From positions 40,500,537 through 40,564,536 of the forward strand of contig NC_133665.1 in the NCBI RefSeq assembly GCF_037893015.1: a DNA stretch of 64,000 nt. The letters are read 5' to 3'. The DNA comes from Macrotis lagotis (lineage: Eukaryota; Chordata; Mammalia; Peramelemorphia; Peramelidae). The position numbers were made by a program, and so were the translations under genes. Every line of letters starts with the position of its first letter. The stretch's first letter is position 1. Of this stretch, positions 11,557-22,019 are shown one piece after another. A model generated the notes under the pieces. It was given only the letters and a program-made list of their open reading frames with translations. It was not told where the DNA came from and did not search any database.

Positions 11557-11705
11557 GATGGGGCAGCATAATGGATAGAGCAAAGGCCCTGGAGTCAGGA
11601 GGACCTGAGTTCAAATCTGATCTCAGACATTTAATAATTGCCTAGCTCTGTTACCTAGGGCAAGTCACTTAACTCCATTTCCTTAAATAAAAAATTAAGT
11701 TATTA
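11557..11705 (+). mobile_element. SINE1/WSINE-type element
   Basis: Head GGGGCAGCATAATGGATAGA, B-box GAGTTCAAATC, body ACATTTAATAATTGCCTAGC, tail GGGCAAGTCACTTAACTCC and an A-rich end. Confidence 0.85.
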
Positions 11706-11814
11706 AAAATATTACTTGAGATAATTATCCTAGAGCAGTCTTAGAAAGAATAAGATAGCTGACTTTAAGTGTTTGGAGAACTGTTTTGTTGAAGCAAGAT
11801 TTGCCTATTAGGCA

Positions 11815-12235
11815 TCTAAAACTCTTTACAAAATGTTCTCCTATTTTTTCAGCCTTATATTTTACTATCTCCACAAACTCTACAATTTTCTACTTGTTTT
11901 TCTGTTTCATAAAATTCTCTATCTTGCAACCCCATGCCTTTAAATAGACTGTCCTTGATGTCTTAGATGTTTGCTCTTCAGAACTCTGGCCCTTAGAATC
12001 ACTTGCCTCCTTTAAGGTTCAGCTGAAATCCCTTAGGAGACATCTCCTGATTAACCTCACTATAGATTCATTCTTTTCTCAGGTTCCTTCCAACTCCTCT
12101 GTATGTATTTTGTATATTTATTTACATGGTGAGTCTCTCATTGGAATGTAAGTATCTTGAGGTCAGGAAGTGGTTATCCACAATGATAGTCATTTAGAAT
12201 GTGTTTAATAAACACTGACTAATTGTAGCTTAGCT
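11815..12235 (+). mobile_element. L2 LINE 3' end
   Basis: A long L2 3' portion: TTAAGGTTCAGCTGAAATCC, GGAGACATCTCCTGATTAAC, ATTGGAATGTAAGTATCTTG and TGTTTAATAAACACTGACTA. Confidence 0.75.
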
Positions 12236-12527
12236 CCTTGTCAGTGCTTTATAAGAGATTCTTATATAAGAACTGATTGTACTAGAACCTTCCAAGACCC
12301 TGTGCTTCTACATATTATATCCATAAACATATCCAATTTTTAAGGGGTCATGTGGAAGAAGAATGAGATTGGGTTTACCTGGTCTCATGAGGTAGAATTA
12401 GGAGCAACAGATTCACATTTCAGAAAGGTAGTTTTCAAATTCCTATAAGGAAAGATTTCCTTTTAATTAAGATTGTCCAAAAGGGAATAGGCTCCTTTGA
12501 TAAATAATGAAGTTCACATCATTAGAG

Positions 12528-12705
12528 GTGTTCAACAAAGTTTTTTTTTTTTTTTTATTTAAGGCAATGGGGTTAAGTCGCTTGCCCAAGGCCACACAGC
12601 TAGGTAATTATTAAGTGTCTAAGGCCAGATTTAAACTCAGGTATTCCTGACTCCAGAGCTGGTGCTCTATCCACTGTGCCACCTAGATGCCCCCTCAACA
12701 GATTT
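12528..12705 (-). mobile_element. SINE1/WSINE-type element with imperfect TSD
   Basis: Poly-T at the left (12541-12556), then the inverted tail (GGCAATGGGGTTAAGTCGCT), body and head ending in CACCTAGATGCCCC. TCAACA followed by a T-rich stretch flanks both sides (12532 onward and 12695 onward), an approximate duplication. Confidence 0.8.
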
Positions 12706-12775
12706 TAATGAGTGCTTGTTGGGTTATTGCAAATTCTCCCTTAGAAGTTGTCTGGACTAGACCTCTAAGTGTTCC

Positions 12776-13540
12776 TTGCAATCAATCAATCAATCAATAA
12801 GTACTTATTAAGCACTAAATCTGCTGAGTGAGAATACAAAGACAGAAATGAAACAGTTCCTGCCATAAGCAACTTATATTCTATTTGAGGAAACTTCATT
12901 TATATGTATAACTATATTAAAAATATAGTCAAAGCAAATATAAATAACTATAATTGGGGTAGTAACATATTAGCACCTGAAGGAGGAGAATTAGGAAAAA
13001 ATTTATGAAGTAAATAGTTCTGCATTAAGCTGTGAAGGAAGCTTGGAATTCTAAGAGGCAGAGATAAGGAGATAGGGAGTCACTGGAGTTTATTGAGTAG
13101 AGGAGTGACATAGAGTCACTTTTTAGGAAAATCACTTAATAATAGATTAGAGTATCACCTGATATGAGAAGAGATTTGTGGCAGGTTACCTCAATAATGT
13201 AGGCATGAAGTGATGAAGGCATGCATTGATCTAGTGGCAGTGTCAGAGGAGAGAAGGTAGTATGTATAAGAGATGTTATTAAGTTAAAAATTGATAGGCC
13301 ACAGCAATATGATGAAGGTAAGAAAGGGTGACAAGTTAAGAATAGTATCTAGATTGGTAGGATTATTGTACCCTCAAGAGAGTCAGGTAGGGGCGGCTAG
13401 GTAGTACGGTGGATAAAGCACTGAAGTCAGGAGTACCTGGGTTCAAATTCGGGCTCAGACACTTAATAATTACCTAGCTGTGTGGCCTTGGGCAAGCCAC
13501 TTAACCCCAATTGCTTTGCAAAATCCTAAAAGAGAGATAG

Positions 13541-13613
<73 letters not shown>

Positions 13614-14750
13614 TCAGGTAAATTAGGAAAAGGGGATAGTTTCTAAGAGTTGGAGGGTGGAGGAGATAATGAGTTTAATCTGGGAGATTTTGAGTTTAAG
13701 ATGTATAGAGTACATTGAGATCAAATGTCCAATAAATAGTTAGACATATGAAACTAGAAGTCCATAGAGAGAGACTAGGGCTAGATAAATGAACTTGAGA
13801 ACCATCTGCAAAGGAATGTATAATTGAGTTCATGAGAACTGATGAGATCACCAAATGAAAAAATAAAAAGGGGAAAGAGAAGAGGGTATAGAATAGAGCC
13901 TTGAAAGACACAATGAACTGGATAGCTCCAGCAAAGGAGATTGGGAAATAGCAGTCATATAGGGAGGAGAAGCAGAAGAGAGTGGCATCACAAAAACCTT
14001 TAGAGAAGACAGAATCAAGAAAAATAGGGTGATTGGCAGTGGTCAAGGGGTTGAAAAATTAAAGAGATCAAGAAGGTTGATAATTAAAAATATGCCATTA
14101 GATTTGATGATTAAAAGACCATTAGTGACATTGTGTAGAGCAATGTTGATTGAATGATGGAAAGATGACTTTTTATTTGAAGAGTTTTAAGTGATGACTA
14201 GAATTGATATTATTTTATATTCTAGAGGCAACAGAGAGCTATTGGAATTTGTTGGGTGATGAAGTAAGAGTCAAACCTGTGCTTTAATAATTTTGGTAGC
14301 TGTGAGGCAGATGGATTGGAAAGGGAAGAAATTTGAATCATGGAGATCAATCAGCTATTTCTTTAGTCCAGGCAAGAGGTAGCAAGAATTTAAAATAGGG
14401 GATAGCCTGGATGAGAGCAAAGGTGATGAATGTAAGAGATGTGCAGGTATCATCAACAAACCTGGTTGCTGATTGAATATGTGGTAAGTGGGAGTGTGAG
14501 GAATCAATAATATATTTGAGATTGTGAACCTAGGGTGCCTAGGAAGATGGTGGTGCAGTAGGAAAAAAGAGTGCAATTTGGTAGTAGAGTGGTTTTTAGG
14601 AGGGGGGGGAGTAATGAATTTTGTTTCAGAAGAGTTGAGTTAGAGATGCCTATAGAAAATCCAATTTGGAATGAAATAGGCAGCTGATAATTTAGGACCA
14701 GAACTTGGGAAATAGACAATAATATATAGAAGTATCTCAAGTTATTTATT
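12776..14750 (-). mobile_element. L2 LINE, about 2 kb, with RT-domain remains
   Basis: The 3' end is at the left (CAATCAATCAATAAGTACTT, TATTAAGCACTAAATC). The element runs rightward into ORF2 on the minus strand. The minus frame 14046-13696 aligns by eye with the L2 reverse transcriptase: ANHPIFLDSVFSKGFCDATL, then FFHLVISSVLMNSIIHSFAD followed by GSQVHLSSPSLS. The catalytic A-D-D is A-D-G here. The element is interrupted by a SINE at 13378-13620 and has many frame breaks. Confidence 0.8.
13378..13620 (+). mobile_element. SINE1/WSINE-type element with (GATA)n(GA)n tail, 12-bp TSD
   Basis: GAGAGTCAGGTA lies at 13378-13389 and again at 13609-13620, enclosing a SINE (GGGGCGGCTAGGTAGTACGG head) whose 3' tail has become about 75 bp of (GATA)n then (GA)n. 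It sits inside the inverted L2 and is clearly younger. Confidence 0.9.
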
Positions 14751-14799
14751 GATGTTCAAGAAATGTTTGTTAATTGACTGACAATGCAAATAGGTCATG

Positions 14800-15010
14800 T
14801 AATGGGAGTTATTATGAATGAACGAACGAATGAAGTATTAAGTGCTTACTATCTGCAAAGCACTGTGCTAAGCAGTAAGGATAAAAATAGAAAATCAGAA
14901 AGCCTCTGGACCCTAGGAACTCAAATGACAGGGAAATATATGGAAAGTTTCACTACAAGACAGATGAAAAAGTTCTTTTGTTCTTTAGGGTACAGCAACA
15001 AAACAGATGT
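14800..15010 (-). mobile_element. L2 LINE 3' end
   Basis: GAATGAACGAACGAATGAAG, TATTAAGTGCTTACTATCTG and GCAAAGCACTGTGCTAAGCA are the inverted L2 3' terminus. Confidence 0.75.
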
Positions 15011-15298
15011 TAATACCTCTTTTTAAAAAACTGTGATTTGCACTGATAAAATCATATCAGTTTCTGATATGAATCTTTTGACAGTGCCAAGAATTTTGGA
15101 GTAAAACTTTTTCTATATATATAGCTAACTCCAGGACAAAGAAGCCCAAGCATTCAGGATCCAAAAAAGGAGTGTCACCCTCAAACAAATGGGGGCTTCT
15201 AATCTAAACAAAAGGATCCCACATATTGACTTAATTTTAAAGTATACTATTATATACATTTATTGCATTTTTTTATTTCTTCTAAATACTACCCAATT

Positions 15299-15481
15299 AA
15301 ATTTCAATCTGATTAGGGCAGATTGGTGGTGCAGTGGATAAAGCACTAGCCTTGGAGTTAGGAGGACCTGAATTCAAATGTGACCTCAGACACTTAATAA
15401 TTACCTAGCTGTGTGACCTTGGGCAAGTCACTTAACCCTACTGCCTTGCCAAAAAAAAACAAGCAAATTTTGAATCTGATT
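15299..15481 (+). mobile_element. SINE1/WSINE-type element with about 16-bp TSD
   Basis: AAATTTCAATCTGATT (15299-15314) and AAATTTTGAATCTGATT (15465-15481) flank a near-complete SINE (GGTGGTGCAGTGGATAAAGC head, TTGGGCAAGTCACTTAACCC tail, A9). Confidence 0.88.
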
Positions 15482-15534
15482 TAGGACATACTGCAAAGTA
15501 TTGTGGGATGCATATAGACCTTGAAACATCTGTT

Positions 15535-15780
15535 GGAGGTAGCTAGGTGGAACAGTAAAAAGAACTCTTGCCCCAGATTCAGGAAGATCTGAGTTCAAAT
15601 CTATCCTCAGACACCTAATAGTGTGTGACCCTGGGCAAGTCACTTAACATCTCAGTTCCTTTAACTTTTAATCAAGGCTATTAATAGCACCTACTTCCAA
15701 AGATTGTTGTGAAAATCAACTTAGGACAGTAACTGCCATATGGTAAACTAAGTAAATGGTTGTTTCCTTCCTTCCTTTAC
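15535..15780 (+). mobile_element. MIR SINE with L2-like tail
   Basis: Head GGTAGCTAGGTGGAACAGTA, B-box GAGTTCAAATC, core GACCCTGGGCAAGTCACTTA, then AGCACCTACTTCCAAAGATT and GTTGTGAAAATCAA, as in MIR/THER1. It starts about 55 bp after the preceding SINE. Confidence 0.8.
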
Positions 15781-16039
15781 CATCACTGTCTAAAAAGTAG
15801 GTAGGACTTTTAACTTCCTGGTTAATTGTATTGTCTCCTTCTCCTAGAACCTAAGAGTCATCTGTGAGTTGTGCTTTTCTCTCTCTGTGTATGGTGGTGG
15901 TAATATTGATGATGATAATTCACATTAACTTTTCCCAAATAATTCCTCAAGGTAGCCCTACAACTTGACATATTATGGGAACTGTTGGATATTGGTAATC
16001 TGATCAGATACTATAGTTTCTCCTTGAAAATCATGTTAT

Positions 16040-16330
16040 TTGAATTTTAGCAGAGAGAGGAAAGCAAAACCAAGAGGACAATAGACTTGATAATTACAAT
16101 GAAGTCAGTATAAATAACATTGGAAGACTGTTCAATTCTGATGGATTATAATGGTAAATTGTGTCCCCAAAGAATGGGTGATGAGACATTTCCTTGTCCT
16201 TGGGAGGTGGGAAAATGCAAGTTGCTATATATACTTCAGAAAAGGTAACTATGTTGTTTGGTTTTTTTCTGTGTTTCTATTTTACAAAAGAGGATTCAAG
16301 TGAGAAATAGGATAAGGTATGCATACATAT
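16040..16330 (+). mobile_element. Possible L1 3' end fragment
   Basis: GCAAAACCAAGAGGACAATA and GGGTGATGAGACATTTCCTT resemble the 3' portion of older marsupial L1s. It is strongly diverged. Confidence 0.4.
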
Positions 16331-17634
16331 GACTGTAATATAAAAACAAAGACATCAATAAAACTCCAAAATTGCCTCTCACAATTCACTTATTTCCCAT
16401 CTTATCATTATTACTTTTCTCTTAACTATTCCTATGCCATTGGTTATTCCTTTCTCCAAACCATCATGCATATTATTTGCAGGCTAATATTCCTTCCCCT
16501 GCTACACACATGGTTTTCATCATGTCTCTTTCCTGCTGTGATAAAACTAGTCAAAATCTGCTCAGTATTTTTCTGTTTCTAGTCTGTCTTATATTTCTGA
16601 AATATCTACCTAGTTTTGAAATAGGATCTGAATGGACTGGCAAGATGGATTCTTGAAAAGTAGCTAATGATATGGTACTTGCAAAAGAAAGCACTGTACC
16701 TAACTCCATTTTGAAGAAAGCCAGTAGGGGGAAACAAATTTTCTAAGACTTTTCTGAAGGAGAAGCCATGGAATTGACATTCTCAAATGCCACTATATCT
16801 CTTTCTCTTCTTTCTTTTTTTTCCTCAAGGAAAGGAGATGAGAAAGGAAATAGCTGAGTAGAATTGAAATTTTCTCCCAAAATGACCTCAGAAATCAATT
16901 GTGAAAGAGGAAGTCAGAAATGATTTCTAAGCCAAAACCTCCAAGATAAAACTGAGAAGTGGCTTTCTTGGAAGACAAAATTTTTATCCCTTTAAAATAA
17001 AGTACCAGATTAAAAAAGGAAAATTACTAAAATTGTGTAACAGTTAGGAATCAGTAAGGCAAGATAGCCTTGGAATTTATTTGCTTTGACAAATTCAAAA
17101 AGTGAATGGCTCTTATGCTTGTTTAAAGGTTGCTTATGTTTATTTCTTTTAATTAAGGGATGTACTTTGGATATAACTTTGGAAATTCAGTTATAAATCA
17201 AAAGAGTATTCTCAAGCAGAAATCCAACAACTTGAATCTTAAGGAAAATTCTTGCCTTTCACCTTGGACCAAGTGATCATGACACATCACAACCAGTTAT
17301 TAACAGCATCCTAAAAGAACTAAGAGGAAAAATAGTTTTCCCCCAGGATCTGAAATTACAGGAGATAGTTTTAATATTAAAAAAATTTCTAGTGTTTTCT
17401 TATTAGCTCCATGATGTAATCATAGCATCAGAATCATAGAATCAGACTTAGAAGTCTGTCCAACTTTCAACATAATGATAGGGATCTCATTGAATGTCCC
17501 TCTGTTAATGACTGATGGCCATTTAGGTCAACTTGAGCATTCTCTGAATGAGAAGTTTAATACACTGTATTTTGGGACATAATTTTAATTATAGGAAATT
17601 TCTTTAATTATAGGAAAGGGTTTTTTTTCCTTTT
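16331..17634. other. No recognised feature
   Basis: AT-rich sequence with no SINE, LINE or gene signal that I can support. Confidence 0.5.
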
Positions 17635-18022
17635 GCTGAGTTAAATTAGAATCAATTCACTCAGCATTTATTAAATATCAATTACATTCCAAGTGTTCTT
17701 TTGGGCTCTGAAGCTACAAAAACAACTACCAACTGCCTTCTAGAAACTTACAGTCTATTAGCAGAAATCAATGGATACAAAGATAAGTGAAAATGGGATA
17801 TATACAAAACAGTTAAAATAATTTTGATAATGGAATAGGGGAGTACTAACTATAAAACTCTCAGTTTAGTGTTCAAAGTCCTACCCAAGATGACTCTACC
17901 TGACCTAACTAAGCATACCTCTCCCAAATCCTTCCCTGGGGTCACACAACTAATAAGTATCTGAACCTGTATTTTAACTTGGGACTTCCTGACTCCATCA
18001 TGTTATCCACTGCCTCTGAGTA
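17635..18022. repeat. L2 and MIR fragments
   Basis: 17635-17830 is an inverted L2 3' end (CTCAGCATTTATTAAATATC, ACTTACAGTCTATTAG). 17860-17935 resembles plus-strand L2 (TAGTGTTCAAAGTCCTACCC). 17938-18022 is an inverted MIR head (GGGGTCACACAACTAATAAG, GACTTCCTGACTCCATCATG). Confidence 0.6.
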
Positions 18023-18079
18023 TTTTTGGAATTTTCTTTCTGTAAGAAGCAAAGTTATTCACAAATTTCTGGGTTTGTT

Positions 18080-18300
18080 TTAATAATGTTCTTCTTCAAA
18101 ATTAGAGAAACTAATAAGAGACCTAATTATCACTACCAAGAATGAACTTATTGCTGATATGGGAATGATGGAAACCTTATTTCTCCTTCTTAGAATTTAT
18201 GAGAAAGAAGGGGGAAGTGGAGTAGAGTCTAACTTTAAAATGTTACATTGAAATGATATGAATTTTTGGATAACTGATTTCAATTAGTTCAGAGGAAAAA
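18080..18300 (+). pseudogene. Second CR1-like remnant related to 9.5 kb
   Basis: The DNA reads as TTKNELIADMGMMETLFLL, parallel to TNKEKLIAEVERIGALEE at 9586-9660. A shared spacing and sense orientation suggest two remnants of the same LINE class. Confidence 0.35.
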
Positions 18301-18429
18301 AAGGTGTCATGAGCTTCAGGAAAAAAAGGGAAGCTCTTAAGAAAGAAAATTTGAATACACCAAGAGAAGCATTTTAAGCAAAGGAGAGGAGGGAGAGTAA
18401 CCTACAGGGACTCTCCAATCAACTTATAT

Positions 18430-19810
18430 CTTTAAAAGTCATGAGCAAGGCAAATGAAAGAACAAACTGGTCTAGAGAGATTCTAAAATAATGGAACTCA
18501 ACAATCCAGTATTCAATAATCTTCAAAAGCATAAATAATCTAGGAAAGAATTTATTTTTTGATAGAAACTGCTAGAAAACCCAGAATGCATTGTGGCAAA
18601 AATTAAGCTGAGACCAACACCTTATGTTACATTTCAAAATAAATGCAAGATAGATACATGACATGAATATTAAAGATAATACCATGGAAAAATTTTTAAA
18701 GATTAAAAAGTTACATACCTTATATACCTTTATATATATATGTGTGTGTGTGTGTGTGTATGTGTGTGTATACCTTGCATAGTTACAGGTAAGAGATGAA
18801 TTCTTAACCAAACGAAAATAAATTCAGTTACAAAAGATAACATAAAAAATTTTGGTAATATGAAATATAAAAATGTCTACACATATAAAATGAATGTATT
18901 TAGGGCAAGAGAGGAAAAAAGTCAGCTGGGGAAAAAAATCCTTGTATCATATATCTTCAATAAGGGTATGGTATACAAACTATATGGGCCATTGAAATAA
19001 ATTAGACCCCAAACCATTTCAAATGAATAAACATGTAAAGGTTATGAATAAACAGTTCTCAAATAAAGATTTGCAAAATACTGACAGACATATTAAAGAA
19101 TGCTCTAAATCACCAGTGATAAGAAAAATGTAATAAAAAGGCAAATCAATGAGGTTTAAACCTCATACCTATTAAATTATCAAAGATGAAAGAAAAAGGT
19201 AATAATCAATGGTGGAGGAATTGTATCAATATAGGCACATGAAGGTACAGTTGCTTGAACTGAGAATTAGTACAATTATTAAGAAAGTCAATTTGGAATT
19301 ATGCAAATAAAGTCACTAAAATGTCCATCCCTTTGATCTACTGTTAAAGATATACTCCAAAAAATTTCTTGCCATAATATTTCTCTCTCTCAACATATTT
19401 ATAACCACACATTTTGGTAGCAAAGAAATAGAAATGGAAGCAAGCTATACTCCCAACTATTGAGGAATAGTTAAACAATTGAAGTACTTGAGTATAATGG
19501 AATACTTCTGTCATTTAAGAAACTACAAAATGATAATTACAGAGAGGCATGTAAAAACAAATGAATTGATGCAAAGTAAAGTAAGAAGAGGCAGCAAATT
19601 AATTTATACAATGTCTACAAAATTGAAATAAAAAAGCACCACAAAGCAGTTGAAAGTGAATGTTTTGAAGTTATAAAATATAAAGTTGGAACCCAAAGAA
19701 GAGACACATGAAGATATCTCACATAGATGCTTTGCAGGGTAATGGATTTGGAAAAGTGCATTTGATGCAAGATTTTTAAAAAAATACTGTATACTGATTT
19801 ATTTTGATGA
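18430..19810 (+). mobile_element. Old L1 ORF2 3' half
   Basis: A diverged L1: GATAGAAACTGCTAGAAAAC, GAGACCAACACCTTATGTTA, then the ORF2 C-terminal region (TTGGTAGCAAAGAAATAGAA, AGTATAATGGAATACTTCTG). A (TG)n run at 18731-18772 is embedded. Confidence 0.75.
18731..18772. repeat. (TA)n(TG)n microsatellite
   Basis: A short TATA stretch passes into TG repeats with one TATG interruption. Confidence 0.9.
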
Positions 19811-19854
19811 ATTTTTCTTCTTTCTTAAGATTTCTTTAAAAATGCTTTGTTAAA

Positions 19855-20860
19855 GCTATTCCCCAATTGATAAATGATCAAATAATATTTATAGACAGTT
19901 TTCAGATGAAGAAATCAAAGCCATCTATAGGCATATGAAGCACTCCAAATCACTTTTAATTGGAGAAATGTAAATTAAAACAACTATAAGATACCACCTC
20001 ATACCTATCATCAGATTGGCTAATATGACAGAAAGAAGGAGAATGATAAATGTTGAAGAAGATATGGAAAATTGGGACATTAATGCACTATTTGGATCAT
20101 TCTATTGAGTGATTTGGAATTATACCTAATGGGCTATAAAACTGTGTATACCTTTTAATCCAGTAATATCAGTACTAAGTCTGTTTCCCAAAGAGATCAT
20201 AAAAAAGAGAAAAAGACCTGTATGTAAAAAAATATTTATAGCAATCTTTTTGTGCTGACATATTATTTAAAATTGAGGTAATGTTCAATCAATTCATCAA
20301 CTGGAGAATGGCTGAACAAGCTGTTTTTTGAGTGTAATGGAACACTATTGTGTAATGAAATGATCAGGAAGATTTCAGAAAAAGCTTGAAAAGACTTCTA
20401 TAAACTAATGCAAAATGGAATGAGCAGAACCAGGAAAAGAATGTACACATTATCAGTAATATCATGTGATGATCATCTATGAATGACCCACCTCTTCACA
20501 GCAACACAATGATCCAAGACAAGTACAAAGGACTCACTAAGGAAAATGCTATCCATGACTAGATAAAGAACTAATAGACTCTGAATGAAGACTAAAGCAT
20601 ATTTTTTCAATTACTTCATTCTTTCTTGTGATTATTTTTTCTTTTTGATCTGTTTCTTCTTCTACAACAGATTAATATTGAAATGTTTTACATGATAGCA
20701 CATGTATAGACTATATCAAACTACCTGCCATTTTCAGATAAAGGAATGAGAGAGAGTGAAGGAAGAAAATTTGGATCTCAGAATCAAAACTTTCATGGTA
20801 TATTATTGGAGAAAAATAAAATAATATATAAATAAAATAAAATTCTTTTATGATGGTTGG
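19855..20860 (+). mobile_element. L1 ORF2 C-terminus and 3' UTR
   Basis: Starts in TTCCCCAATTGATAAATGAT and runs in order through the ORF2 C-terminal motifs, GAATGAGCAGAACCAGGAAA and the 3' UTR. It ends in an A-rich tail with AATAAA repeats (20815-20845). Confidence 0.85.
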
Positions 20861-21102
20861 CTTTTGGGGGAGAAAAGGAAGATAAACAAGGGTTAGTTTT
20901 GGTGATATAAAAATAAAATATCAATAAAATATTAAGACATAAACAGAAGATAAAAACTGGAGCAGGAGAGAATGAATTTGAAAGTGACATAATCCTATAT
21001 GAATAATGTAAAGAATGTTAAAAGACAGAATGAGCTTTGAATTTCACTCAGAACTTTGTTTATTAGTACCTTGTTACCAGGGAATATGGAAATAAAAATA
21101 GC

Positions 21103-21168
<66 letters not shown>

Positions 21169-22015
21169 AATGAATGAGAATTTCCTTCAGGTTAAGAAAA
21201 AAATCAGACATAGTCTTTCACAAGCTAAAAAATTTTTTTCTTATGAAACCCCTTCATGTATCTGATTCTTGAAACTCTGTTCCAAAATGCCTTGTCTAGA
21301 ATGGACAAAATCATTATAAATCTTTCTAACTGAATAGGACATTAGTAGAGCTGTGGTTAGTAGCCTTCTGTGGGTTTATTCATCTAAAAAGAATGTCTGA
21401 CATTTATTCTGAAAGGAGGCTTTCTGTGCAATACATGCCCCCAATATTACAAAATGAATTTTTCCCAATATATTAAAATACATTTTAAAATATTTTCTAT
21501 TTTATTTTAAGCATCAGTATCAGGTTAAAATAGCAACGGACTTGGTAAGTCAAATATTTTAATGTGTTTAGACAAAGACCATTGCAAAATTTCCACAAAA
21601 TAATATCAAAATATAATAAAACCCTCAATAACTTGTAAAATACAGAATAACAGAAAACATAAATTTCTGACCACAAAAACATGTAACAATATTCTAAATC
21701 TGATTTTGTTAGTAGAACCCTAACTAGGAATATGTTATTTGACCTGTGTGGAAGCCTGGGGGCCTAAACAACTGAGCTTTGTAAAGATGAAGTTGGGGGG
21801 GACTTAGGGGAAAAGGGGACCTTTTATTTGACTTTGCCCTTGAAGGCAAAAACTATGCATAGGAATATGATTTTTACTTCTAGAATCCTGGTCATATGGG
21901 GTGGAGCTGGCATGAGAGTTGGGTAGCTTTTGGTCCTAGTCTTCTTGCAGTACAGATCCAAGCCTTCTTTGAAAGATGAAGTTATTTTCCTGGAGGGTGT
22001 TATTTTCTTTCTCTT
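20861..22015. other. Mostly unassigned, with a (GA)n microsatellite
   Basis: A perfect (GA)n run lies at 21104-21163. The rest is AT-rich. 21720-22010 is less AT-rich and looks unique. No gene signal. Confidence 0.5.
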
Positions 22016-22019
22016 CCAG

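Noticed and set aside
13391-13500. tRNA gene
   Set aside because: A- and B-box-like sequences are present, but they belong to the tRNA-derived head of a SINE with target duplications and no cloverleaf acceptor stem. The same applies to the other SINE heads.
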